Shown here: positions 14,501-27,470 of the stretch, one piece after another | How positions within the stretch are numbered: position 1 is the stretch's first letter | How the letters are laid out: the number at the start of each line of letters is the position of its first letter | Assembly: GCF_020184175.1 (NCBI RefSeq) | Contig: NC_065531.1 | Coordinates: 75,796,604 to 75,860,603 of the forward strand | DNA: 64,000 bases | Direction: 5' to 3' | Source: Aphis gossypii | Taxonomy: Eukaryota > Arthropoda > Insecta > Hemiptera > Aphididae | Translations under genes and position numbers: made by a program | Notes under the pieces: model-generated | Seen by the model: the letters and a program-made list of their open reading frames with translations, nothing else | Databases searched by the model: none | What the model was told of the DNA's origin: nothing

Positions 14501-17500
14501 ATAAAATAATTGACGATAAAAATAAAATTATCAAAAAAAAACAATATGCTTTTGACGTGGAACTGAACGGAGTTGCAACGGGGAACGGCCGAGTTGTGTC
14601 TGTCAAACGGTTGTAACAATAACAATAATACAAATTTAGATTGATTCGTGATAACTCCTCGTGCTCGTTCGTCGACTGGATGATCGAAATCAAATCGTGG
14701 GTGTTATTCGAACGTATATTTGGCCGTTTGTATTTTTTTTAAATACTTTCTCGTTGTTAGTCTATTATAACAATAATATGATCTCTGTTTTTCTGATTAG
14801 TATTTTAAATAATAAATACTTGTCGAGAGTTCTGTGTGATCTTGAACCACTCATCCTTACCTATTCAACCGCATGATAAACTGCGAAAAAACGCTGTATA
14901 CTTAATGGTATTAAATCATCGATACTCGTGTTGTAAACTTAGTATTATTATTTTTAGTTATTTTTGTGTAGCACTAAACGAGTTCAAATAAAACGTTTTA
15001 TCTCTCAAACCTGTTTTGTTCGAGTGTATTTTTGTCTATTCGAAGTACGTTAACAATGCGTGAAATACGAATGGTTTTGTATTTTCAACGTGCCCGCGTG
15101 TTAAATGTGCGTAATGGACATTTTAAGGTTGAACTATACATTATGCAATAAACGACACTCAAAAAAAAAAAAACGGAAATAACGAAACAAAATAATATCG
15201 TTTTTAAGTATTATAATAAAAGCGGTGTGAATTAGCCACCGAAAAAAAAAATTATAAGCAATTACAATAACAAAGCGACGTATAGTATAGGGTAGACTCG
15301 GTGTACTGCGCCCATTAAACCACTTATATTTGTATTGTATTTTAATTTTTAGTATACTGTATTATAAAATATTACGTATAAATACGATAGTGGTTATTAT
15401 ATTATTCGTTCTCTTAAATCTGGTTGATAAAAGTAACAGTCGTGTCGAAAACGAAACATTTATTACATTACGTTTCGAATGAACGACAGATTATAATTTT
15501 ATTTTTCGTGAACTCCAATCGACATAAACGTCCGATGGATGTACTCTACACCCAAACAATCAGACAATAATTAGAAACAGAGTGTATATTATTTAAATAT
15601 AATAACTAAGAACTATTAATTTCGTTTGTATATTCTAATAGATTGTCATGTGCATCAAAAACAATATTTGTATGTCGTAGACTGCGTATATATATATACT
15701 GATGCCTATTTAATGTTTTAACATTACACTTTATAGAATTGTATGTAGTTGTATGCTGACTTTGTGTGCTGCTCGCTACGAACAGTGTGCTTTTTAATAT
15801 GAATAAAATATTATGAAAACCATAGCATATTAGGTACAACAAGTAGATACAGACGATATACGCCAATGAATCGCATGCGTTATTATGCTGTAAGTAATAT
15901 TATTTTTTTTTTTAATCTTAACGGAACTCTTCGACTTGCTATTATATACGCATTACCCGGGTACGATATTATATACTGAGAATCAATTACTGGCGTCGAT
16001 CGTTTAAAAAAATCAAATCGTAGCAGCGGTTCGGACGTCGAAAGGTTACTCGGTTTTTTAATGATTAATAAACTACATTCAAGGTCTTCTCTTCACCTCC
16101 CCCCTTATCCATCAGATGTTACGTCTGTTGTCACCAATCTTTTAAACCTCGCGATATGGTTCCGCCCCTCGATGTTGTTTTCGACTCGCATACACAATAA
16201 AACACATTGTATCAACCGATTTTCAAAAACAGATGATCGTTGTAGGAAAATGTAACGCGTTCATTGTCTCGCGAAACATAATATTCATATTTCAAGTCGG
16301 TGGTTTATAAATGTTTATTAATATTGTAAGATTTCGTGTTGATTCTGTCGTAAATTCACATGTTTGAACAAAAAAGTATTTATGTTAAAAAAAAACTTAA
16401 AAAATAATGTTTATAAACCGTTCAATAGTACATATTTTGTCTGATGGCCAAATACAAAATGTGTATTTAAAATATAATATCATATTATCATCGTGTGTCA
16501 AGTGTTCGAACTAATTTACCGTGTACACATAATATAATAATGTATATTCATGTTAATTATCATGTAACATAAGTATATCTATAACAAAAAAAAAAAAAAA
16601 CGTTTAACGTTTCGAATTTCTGTTAGCCATATGTATATATTCAGTTACTTTGGAAAAAAAGGTGACAAAATAAATCCATGTAACCAAGTTAAATATATTC
16701 AAATTCTATAAGTAAATGATTTTGTATTATGAACGTTTACTTTTGTGATTTCTTTTTAGAAATAAGTGTGATGTATTTTTATTATACGACCGGCAATAAC
16801 ATCATAATATCCACTCTGCACTAGGATAATACACTAACGAGACACAAATACACGTAGCTATTTATTAATACTATTTTATAATAAATCATAAGCAGATAAA
16901 CGAGGGACACGCCAGCTGCATACATTTTTGTCGACCACCGTTTCCCAAAACGATGATACTACCTGCAAAATAGAATCGTTACCTATAATATCGACGTCGA
17001 ATTATCTACTTGCCTGTATTATACGATTATTATGATGTGCGTGTAATGCTCAACCGAGTATTATTTAAAAATTTAACGAAAATATCGACGGTAAATAGTG
17101 GACATTTCTCACAAAGTATATACCTATCTGCGAGAAGAGGCAATCTAACTCATGATTACTTATATTGTATACGATTTAGGAGGTAAATAATAACCAATGG
17201 ATCATTTTATATCGTCGATAATGACACGAAGTTATGTTTTCCAACGTGAGAATGTATTAAAATTGCTCAGTATACCTTATTATTACTATCATTATTATTG
17301 TGTTCCTCTCTTATTTTTTTCTCACTCTCCGTCGTCACTGGATAACGCAACACAAAACCGTAGTCGCCGTCCTGCGTATTATCACTACAATGATACACAC
17401 AATATACGCAGTGTCGTGTAGGAAAAAATAATAGAACCGCAAGAGTTCGTTGACGCTTTTGTTGTAATAATATATTATCATCAAAATTCGTCTGCATTTC

Positions 17501-20500
17501 ATTCTTTGCCCCTCCCCCCCTTTCCTGCGAAGGAATGAAAATATACGGACGAATTGCCCGTTGCGCGCTGCAGGCTCGTACGTGACAACTGAAGTCTAAA
17601 AACGACAACGGACACTCTCTGTCCCTCCACAGGTTACAGGCGTACCCTAAAAGAGGAATATTGTGCGCACAAAGAGTGTTCGCAAATACGCAATCGTTGT
17701 TACGAAACTGAAAAAAAATGCGTGCGACCCATCGCCACTAGGTATAATATAATAATTAACAATTATGTTACATTTATAATGCGAAGACTTTTATCGTGGA
17801 CAAAAACTCTTATATTATAGGGACTAATATCACAATACAATTTTTTTCTTAACAAGATTACGTAAGTAACCTACATAGATTTAAAAGAAAAAAAAAACTA
17901 TTATTCTATTATTATATTATAATAATTCATTGAACGATATTGGTTCGCGCAAGATCATTCTATCGTTTTGGATATTATTATTTATTAGTAAACCCAGTAT
18001 TGAGTATTATGTAAATTATCCTTTTTATTTCCTAAAAATATTCGTCCTCTTAAAATCTTCATGGAACGAAGCCGTAAATGGACGTCCTTCCAATAATTCG
18101 TAACATTTATATTACTCGTGTACTATAATAACACCATTTATATTACCTATATATACGAAGTATGAATATTTATATAAGTGCTCGCGCGTGAGAGTGTGTA
18201 AACCTTATAAGATATTATTTGTTGACCGTATAGAGGAGAAATTACTGACGACGACGACGACGACGTTCTGCATGATCAATCTGTCGTGGAGAGTTTTTTT
18301 TTTCCAGCACGCATCTATTCGCGCTTTCTATACGTCATTTGGCTTTCGCTCGTCCGCCAGTTGTGTCGTGTCGTGTCACTCAGTTTAAAACGTCTCATCT
18401 TTTACAGCTATACTAACCGTCTTCATAATAATATTTAGGTATAATACCGACAGTGCGCTCATAGTGTAAGTAACTAAAATAGTAAACAAAAAATCCCCGA
18501 ACGAATATCGTCGTAGTCTATAATAGTATGTATAATACATATCGCACAGCCCCGGACATTCTCACTATTATTTTGATCATTCTTATGTTATTGTGTGTTT
18601 TTTTAAAAATAAATTCCATTGACCGTTCGATATTATTGTTTTTGCAGACACTTCGTACGAAAAAGCCTGTCGCCGAGGAAGCGCTCCCACGACTCCCGTA
18701 CTCGGCAACACCAGATCACTGGAACTCACACCCTCGAGAATTGTGGTAAGTTATTATTTTTATCATTGTTACTGCACGTACTTGCAAGTATATTATGTAT
18801 TGTAGTAACCGTTCTACGATATATTAGGTACGAGTATATTATTATTGAATGGTTACATTCCGCCAGAAACTTTTCAGTTGTCTCTATCTATATATATAAT
18901 ATTGTAAATTATCGTCGAGTATTTGAATATAAATCGTAATACTCGTATACTTATAATATGAAATATGGTCGTATGGATCATCTGGCTAAGATCATTTGTC
19001 GGACGCGTTAGTTTTTATAGCGAAATTTGAAAGACCGACAAATTATGACTGCCGTTGTCTGGTGCCATATTGCGTTAATTATGGCTCGTGCGGATATGAT
19101 ATTCTGTGTAACGTTTATGTCCAACGTAAACGGTTTTGATCTCAAAAACAGTAAAGAAATTCTTCAAAGAGATTGTATTATTCTTGTATGAAAATTATGC
19201 TCGGTGGCGTAGTAGATACGGCAGATAATTAATGTCAACACGATGACTTTGGATTTCCGCTCGTAAAACTAAATTGACTCATCAAACAAACTAGCGTAAA
19301 ACGCGCGTGCATCCGCTATAATTTACGTACTCTATAGATTCAGTGTTCAAGTACAAATTAATACATATTTTATGGTAGTTGGCCAGGTACATGATTATTT
19401 CTATGAGAAAACTAGAAAGATCTACATTGTTGTACGTGCACTTGATAGTCAAACAAATAAATTAATTAAGAAAAGTATGTGATGTCTCATAACGAACAGG
19501 AGTATTTAAATTTTCTAACAATCGTTCTAAATATAATCTTATATAATAGTAACTGGCATGCATTTTTAGAAATTTCATACGATTTATGAATAAATAATAT
19601 AGAGGTGCCTATTATATACATCATAATATAATGCAACTATATTAAAATACTATCTTGTATACTTGGTATATTATACGAATATTTAATCATCTTCGAGTCG
19701 ATCTGTAATTATTTTGAAAATAATTGATACCTATTTAATAGAGATTTTAAATTTGTTAGAAATGATTTAGACATTTTAGAAATGTTAATGTAACAAGTAG
19801 ATACTACTCATATGTATTATATAATTTGGACTCATAATATATATTTATTGCACGCTTATTAGGTACGTATTACTATTGTGTACAAATGACGCCACTGAAA
19901 ATTCGTCTTTGGGTAATTTTCTAAATTCATTGTGATTGCATGACGTATTATTATACTAATAGCATTTCCAATGCAATTATTTCTATTAATTATACATTTA
20001 TATATAATATATTTAATACGAATTATAAGAAAATTAGTTTAGGAAATTAGTTTAATAGTAAATTTTGTATATAATTTAATCTTATATACCTTAATTCAGC
20101 AGACATATTAGTGTAATAATTATGGTAAAATTAAAAAAAAAAAATTGGCTAAGATGATCATTCAAAAATTTAAAATTATATTTGATTTTAAAGATATAAA
20201 AATAACCATTTTATATTTCGTACATTTAAAAACTTTTAAATAGTTAATTCTAAAATGTTAATGATATATTTTTTTTTTAATAAAAAATAGAATATGTAAA
20301 AAGAGCCGTACCTATATTTATGCTGACGATGGTTAACATTTCAACTCGTTTGCCCTATATCACGTCGATCAACGCCAATCATAAATTAAGCAGAAAGATA
20401 CCTAATAAAATAAGCGTTATTGTAGACAGAAAAATAATGGTTATTACGGTGCAATAACCGTAAAAAATGGTTTTAGATCTACAATGTACAACAGCAAAAC

Positions 20501-23500
20501 TATTGATTTTATTTTCACCGTTCGATTCTACATTTATCAAGTTAATATACTATCGCCTATGTAGGCCAAACTCAGCGTTAATGCTTTCTCGTTTATTAGT
20601 TAATTTATAAAAATAATTATATTATCAATATTTTCTTATATGTTTAGTTGTTTTTTAAAATTACTAGTAGGTATTATTTATATGTATACAACTTTGTCAT
20701 ATAGTTTCCTTTTTTATGTTTACCCAACTAGTCCTTTATCCAACATCCCTAGATTGCTATATCTGCCTCCAAATTTTGTCCCCTCAAAACATCACCCAAT
20801 GAAAAGCAAGGGTGTTAATTTTTATTAGAACAGAGATTACTCATGATAGTTGGAAAATGTAAAATATACTACAGTTTACGGTGTTTGTTATACTATACCT
20901 AGCTAGCTAATAATACCTATATTAAAATATATCGTGTATTCGAAACAAACCGACATCAGAACGCACTAGTTAAATATTATGAACTTTTTGATACATACTT
21001 TCGTATATACGACGAAATATTTGTGTTGTATTGTCCGCGTCTATCATCTGATGGGTTGGTCGAGAATGAAAAGCGTTTTTGAACTCGCACTGCGCCCACT
21101 AGCTGCTGTTGTTTTTGGCATAGATATATAGTGGGAAGTGGCGATGTGTATGTATTATATTCCTACCTAGGTACACATATAATTATTATAAAAAAATAAA
21201 ATAAAAAACAGTAAATACGTTTTATGTTTTTTTCACGGAAAAAAACCTCGTTTAAAACTTTCACTCCGATCACAAATAATAACTGTTATCATCTCTGTAT
21301 AAGCCGTTCCGATTATGTAAACCGATAGTGTTTGTTGTGTGATGTATTATTTGCTTATAATAATTTGTGTGTACGCGGTGATGTTAGGTTAGTATAGGTA
21401 TTTATACCGGTCGAGACTATTTTGACGTTGTATTAGTGTGTATAGCATTTATTTAAACTGGCTTGAGGGGGGGGGGCTATCCAAACGTCTTTTTGGTGTT
21501 ATTTTCAATAAAAACGTGAACATGTTTATACAAAACATATATTATATTAATAATATTTTTAATTATAACCCTCATTTTTGTATACACAACTGATTTTTAA
21601 TTTACTTCGATTGTAGTTAACTTCATTTGTTATTTGTCTACAGAATTTCTTTTCAAAGCGGTCGTTCAGGTCAAATCCGCTAAAACGAACCAAAAGCGTT
21701 ACGAAATTGGAGCGAAAGAAAGCGCTGGAATCTGATGGGTAAGCAAAAATTGAATTGACAACATACTATATTGAATTGTAGATAGATAATACATTCTCCC
21801 GTGTTTAATACTTTATCATTATATTATGCTTTTTCCGACTCGTGTCTTTACTTAAAAACCAGTAATTGGCATGATATTTGAAATGTGAATACTATAATTC
21901 GGAAATTATAGTTAAACTTAAATATTCAAAATAAATCAAATGTCTCAACTTTTGTATTATGAATTTGAAAAAAAAATGTACACTTAAATACATATAGAGT
22001 GTCAGAGTGTATAGTACTATAGTTGTTATTTTGATTCTTCACAATATATTTATAAGGTGGAATTATCGTTTTGAAAAATATTAATTTGTAATATAATCAC
22101 TTGTGAGGAGGGGTTAGGTTATTGATATAGCGTAGCTTTTTTATATAATGTTATGTAAAGTAGAAATTACATTTTTTTTTTCATCACAGAAACGCTAGCC
22201 CGGGCAACGGACCTCGGCTGAGAACGTCCCGTTCGCACGAGTCGCTTCTGTCTGGTCAGTCGCAGAGCATCATGCAATCGTTGGACCTTAGCAGTGGTGG
22301 TGTGGAGATCAAACCTCTACATCCGTCCGTATTGGGCCGAGAAAATTGTTTTCAGGTGACATTGCCGGCGGGTAATACTAGGTACTTCTCGTGCCGCACT
22401 GCCGAGGAACGTGACAAATGGGTGTACAGGTATGTTTTTTGACAATGTTTAAATTATGTAGGATACTCGGTGACACTTGTATCAATTCACATCGGTTTTC
22501 TACGCAGTTTGAGGAAATCTGTACAACCCGACCAGGAGCACATACGCCGCACGGAAAACGCGTTGAAAATATGGATTTTAGAAGCCAAAGGATTGGCCAA
22601 CAAAAAAAGGTACGAGATCGTTTATTTAACCTAAAACTGCTGCTATTGTTGCTATACTATAATTGTGACTGTTCCATTATTATTGATTTTCATAAAATAA
22701 AAAAGTAGAAAACTGCTAGTTATACCTAGTTTACAAAACTAAATGATTTTTACCATGGGCGTATCTAAGATTTAAATCAGGGGGGGGGGGGGGGTAGAAA
22801 TTAAAACAAGATTATAAAAATGCCAATAATAATTATATAAAAAAAATTTTTTTAATTCAATATGAGGCGCAAATTGAATACAGCAGGAGTGGGCAAGTGC
22901 TCACCCCTGCCCCACCCTCACTACGCCCATGATTTTTACTATTTTATTTCGTAATGATTTCTTACACGTATACTTACTTTACCTACTTATGTATCTTTTC
23001 TTAAAACGGTAATAATAGGTTTTCGGAATCTATAATTTTAACTTGCCATTTATACTTTCCTAAACGTTTCGAATTTCGATTTTTATATTTGTATAAGACT
23101 ATTATCATATATTGAACGAATAGTTTATTATTCATAAATCATAAATACCTATTTTAAGTTAACTACTTTTCTTCATTCTTAAAATACTTATAAATTAATA
23201 AAAACTAACATGTTTGATATTATTTTAAAATATAACTTTGAAGTATGAAATTAAAATTGTAGTTTGATAGAAAAAATAATAATAATAATAGTAACGTCTT
23301 ATGAGTATTTCAGACTCCGAAAATTAGAGTAATGTTATTAATTATTATTATTGTATAGACCAGTGGCACGAAAAGATAATTATTTAGTTCGCAACTGGGT
23401 TACAACATATTTTTACTTATTTATATATAAAAAACTTTCTTACGTCTTGTACAATATCATTTAATAATTAGATGATATTGTAAAAATATTAACTTATAGT

Positions 23501-26500
23501 TCATTTTTATTAACTCGTACTTATTTACCATTTATAATTTGTATGATCCATCATGCTAAACATTTGTATTTGGACATTAAAAAGTTGAGAACTATATAAT
23601 ATCAACCTATATAATCTATCGTGGATGTAATTTTAAAAGACACGAGGATTTTATTAAATTTTACTGTAGAGCTAAATCAAAATTTAATTTTATACACTTC
23701 TCATTACCCATTGGTGTTAAGTTAGATAACAATTTTTAAACATCATAAATTCATAACATTAAATTTATAAAAATTAAAATGTCATGTAGGTAGTTAATTT
23801 TAATTATACATCACGATATTATCAACAGATACAAATATTATTAATACTGTTGGTTCGTGCAGGTATTTTTGCGAGCTGTGCCTGGACAAAACGTTGTTTG
23901 CGCGAACGTCGTCAAAACAGAAATCGGAGCTCTGTTTTTGGGGCGAACACTTCGACTTCACTAGTCTACCAGAAGTGAACGTCATAAACGTGCACTTGTA
24001 TCGGGAAGGTGAAAGGAAGAAGAAAAAGGATAAGAGCTTCCTAGTCGGTATGGGCATACTATATTAGTACCAGCAGTATCTAGTTATTCTATTCTTAATG
24101 TTTTTGAAAATGTACTAATTAACAAAATTTTTCCCACCTTGCTTACAGGCACTGTTAGTATTCCAGTACACGATGTCACATCCAGATTCCTTACCGAAAA
24201 ATGGTACCCAGTGACCATGGAGAAAAGCCTCAAAGACCCTCCGTCATTAAGAGTGAAATGCCGTTTTCAGAGTGTCGACATACTGCCTGTACAAATCTAT
24301 CAAGAATTCTTACAGGTGATTAAAGATTTTAACAATTTTTAGTTAGGTACCAAACAACTGTCGGACCTATAATATAATATAACTATTATCACATATATAA
24401 TACTCTATTTTGTACTTTATTATTGTAGTATTTAAGAACAGACTACAAGACCATTTGTGAAATCTTGGAACCTGTAGTCGGCGTAAAGGCCAAAGAAGAC
24501 ATAGCTACGGCTTTGGTGCATGTCATGCAAAAGGAAAATTTAGCTAAAGAGTTCTTGTCTGACATTGTAATGATGGATATTGAAAAGGTCGAAGATGATC
24601 GACTGACATTCAGAGGCAATTCGCTAGCTACTAAGGCAATGGAAGCGTACTTGAAGTTGACTGGCGAAAAGTATTTACATGAAACTCTGAGTGAACTTGT
24701 GTCAAATGTCATGCAAACCGGTTTCGATTGCGAAGTGGATCCTCTCAAAGCGGGTAGTGCTTCAAACTTGGCCAAACAGCAAGCTAATTTAAGAAATGCC
24801 GTTGAAACCACTTGGAATCGTATACTCTCTTCTCATACATCATTTCCATTGTAAGCAATTATATTATACATTTATTATTACATGTACAATTTTATTATAA
24901 ATTTTTATTTTGTTTTAGTGAACTTCGAGAGTGTTTTACAAGGTTCCGTGAACGTATGAACAGTTCTGGACGCCACGATATTAGTGACAATTTAATTTCA
25001 GCATGTATTTTCTTAAGATTTTTATGTCCAGCCATTTTGTCTCCTAGCTTGTTTAACATTACACATGGTAAATTTGAATTTATATACACTAATAATAAAC
25101 AAAATGTGTTTTAATGGTTTTTTTTATTTATTTCGCAGAATATCCTAATGAAAAGGCAGCACGGAATTTGACTTTGGTGGCAAAAACTCTTCAAACCTTG
25201 GCTAACTTTACGCGATTCCAAGGAAAAGAAAATTTCATGGAGTTTATGAATGACTTTCTGGAACGCGAAGCAGCTTCAATGAAGTCTTTCTTAAAGATTA
25301 TATCTGTTAGTCTCAATTTAAATCTCAATCATGAGCTAATTATTGACAATTCGATTAAATATAATATATGCCTTCATGTTTTTATTTTGTATAAATAATC
25401 TAATTAAATTTTCAGAGTCCTGTACCGAATGGTTATTCAACTCCACAAGACCACTCGACTGAGTTTGATGGACACATTGACCTTGCCAAGCAATTGAGCA
25501 TACTTCATACATTGTTAATGGAGTGTGTGGAAAAAATATCTCCAGTACGTCTTCAGGAAGTAGAAAAGTTGCACATGATACTAGAAAGAATACAATTAGC
25601 ACTTGCTCAGCCTCCTGGAGTTAGAACACCATTAAAAAATTACATTGAAAATCAACCATCTAATGATCAGAATAATATTTATCAGCCTGTACAACATCAG
25701 AACATTTTTAGGTATGTAGGATATGGAGCTACACGACAAATATAATTTGTAATCAAACAATATTTATATCCTATTTGTATTTAATTTTAGATATAATGAC
25801 CCGACATTGAAAGATGGTGCTCAACGTTTGTATGGGTCAACACAAGGGTCATCTTTGAACAGCACAAATAATTTGGTTGGAAGTTCAACACTGTTGTGTG
25901 AAAAACGTCCTATGACCAATACAGCACGTGCATCGACTCTACCCCGCAATGCATTCTTTTCGTCAAATCCTGGTTCGCCCAACCTACAACTTTGCCCTAA
26001 GCTAAAGTTTGATGAACCAGTTTCTACTTACAATGGATTTACTCCTCATCATCACATCAATCATAATAACGGACACAATTCTGATATTGAAATTGACCAA
26101 CAGCAAAAGGGAAGTCAAATGTCAATTTCCACATTATCAAATGTAGCATCTTCAGGTTATCAGAGTTTTGCGGCATATAGTCAGAGCTCAAGTCCTGTTG
26201 ATTTGACCAATAACAATAGTAAACCGCCAATAGCTAATGGCAATGCTGCTCTGCCTCCTCTGGCATTCGTCAATCCCGTCTATCAACATCATCACCACCA
26301 CCATCACCATCATCATCACCAAAGAAAACAGCGTCCACGATCATGCAGCTCCTCTGAAGATGAGAATACTCCTGTTAATGACAAAATAGCTCAAGTGGCA
26401 CCAAGATTCCTACCACCCCATCGAGCTCCAAGGACTAATCCACAGTGCAATGGTGGTGGTATGGCCCGGTCCTTAGCTTGGAAATGGTCTCCAAACAAAG

Positions 26501-27281
26501 TCAATGGAGTCAGTCCTAATCCTAAATGTACATCTGGTGGTATGTCATGTTCATTAATGTTCATGTTTTATTTGATTAAAAAAATTTAAAAAAAAAATTT
26601 TTTAGATAAAAAAATATGCCCTGCTGAAATGCCTTTAAGAAGGCGTGTGTCTATTGATTCCAGCCGTGGAATGTCTGAAGATTCTTCCGAGGACGAAGAC
26701 ACGAGAAATCAAAATATTGCCAATAAATTGAAAACCAATCGCTCTATTGATCAAATAAGCGTAAGTTAATTATTGTATTTATTTAATTATATTTTACTTA
26801 TTTGTGAACAATCTAAATTTAGTACCAGAAAGAAATTGAACGTCTTCAAACCAATGTGCAAATACTTAAATTAAAGTTGGAACAGGCCGAACAACAATTG
26901 GAATCTGAACCTGATTCACCAGAAATTATTGATAATGAACCTGATAATATGAAAAATATAATAGCAAGGTTAGTAAAATTGTGTGTGCGTTCAATGACAA
27001 CTTTAAATAAACCATTACTTTTTAGGTTAATGTCTGTGGAAGATGAACTGAGACGTGAGCAACGCAAAATGTCCGACACCCTGACTCACAAACAACGTGT
27101 GATTGAGGCTCAAGAACACCAGATTGCCGCATTGGATGCAGCTAACAATCGATTATTGAATGCTTTGAGCCAGCTCAAAGAACGGTATCAAATGACCAAT
27201 GGAAAAACCAATAGTCCAACTCCCAATATCAACCATAGACTGCTTGCCGAGCTTGGTGAACTCAAGAGCTCATCTTGTTAA
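5598..27281 (+). CDS. raskol: Ras GTPase-activating protein, SynGAP/DAB2IP/raskol family (15 coding exons)
   Basis: Exons: 5598-6273, 18648-18745, 21644-21738, 22190-22429, 22508-22609, 23863-24047, 24149-24315, 24429-24850, 24919-25067, 25139-25305, 25416-25711, 25791-26539, 26606-26760, 26823-26968, 27026-27281. All junctions are GT-AG and keep phase, giving about 1300 aa. Residues 1-225 are Ser/Arg-rich and low in complexity. The family motif RRGSAPTTPVLG follows, then LKRTKSVTKLERKK, a PH-like segment (about 300-375), a C2 domain (about 380-515) and the RasGAP domain (about 522-770). The arginine finger is R583 in FRGNSLATK; the RasGAP signature FLRFLCPA is at 692-699. The rest is a disordered Ser/Asn/His-rich region with 11 consecutive His codons (26287-26319) and a C-terminal coiled coil (about 1168-1275). 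Family role: membrane-associated protein that speeds GTP hydrolysis by Ras/Rap. Exon 1 is joined only by phase and motif logic across a 12.4 kb intron, so alternative first exons are likely. Confidence 0.93.
6331..6591. mobile_element. Probable hAT-like miniature element in RasGAP intron 1
   Basis: The left end CAGTGGCGCAATCTAG and the right end GCGCGTCACCGCTG are imperfect inverted repeats. They bracket G-rich (GGGGGAGGGGGG) and C-rich interior strands, the same layout as the better-supported miniature elements elsewhere in the window. No matching 8-bp TSD is visible, so the exact ends are uncertain. Confidence 0.45.
13513..13520 (+). promoter_or_regulatory. Candidate internal TATA box in RasGAP intron 1
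   Basis: TATATAAA followed by AG sits inside a GC-richer patch of the intron. About 40-50 bases downstream is an ATG (13562) opening a short frame that reaches a possible GCAG|GTAGTA donor after 13602. That frame would leave phase 2, which does not match the phase needed by the exon at 18648, so a coding alternative exon is not supported. A non-coding alternative first exon remains possible. Confidence 0.25.
22754..22931. mobile_element. Miniature DNA transposon (hAT-like, 8-bp TSD) in RasGAP intron 5
   Basis: The termini are CATGGGCGTA and its inverse TACGCCCATG. They are flanked by an exact 8-bp duplication, ATTTTTAC, at 22746-22753 and 22932-22939. The 178-bp element has no ORF and carries a run of about 14 G near its left end. 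An 8-bp duplication is the rule for hAT elements. The copy at 48546-48691 has the same ends. Confidence 0.85.
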
Positions 27282-27470
27282 AAGTTATCCTGATCTGTCC
27301 TGTCCTCTCATTATATTATATATTTTAATTTAGATAGTGTGTATCTAAAAACAAATATATATTGTCTAAAATTGGTTCAAATACAGTTTTTTCAACTTAA
27401 GTTGACGACATTGGATAGGTTGTTGCATTATTTATGTAAATGCGTTTTTACGCAAAATAAACTTAATTAA
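27282..27470 (+). terminator. raskol: 3' UTR of the RasGAP gene with poly(A) signal
   Basis: After the TAA at 27279-27281 the first canonical AATAAA is at 27456-27461, about 175 bases downstream. It is followed by AT-rich sequence with T-rich tracts. Longer 3' UTR forms using later signals are possible. Confidence 0.5.

Larger units (their letters stand above)
6274..18647 (+). other. raskol: First intron of the RasGAP gene (12.4 kb)
   Basis: The intron runs from donor CAG|GTCAGT after 6273 to acceptor TTTGCAG before 18648. It is mostly AT-rich with interspersed GC-richer patches (about 6600-7100, 7450-7900, 9900-10800, 13250-14300), such as might hold regulatory elements or alternative first exons. 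Its ORFs, including a 176-codon one at 13345-13875, have no recognisable domain and biased composition. A TC microsatellite lies near 6711-6727 and a short GAC repeat near 18248-18264. I could not support any further coding exon. Confidence 0.7.
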
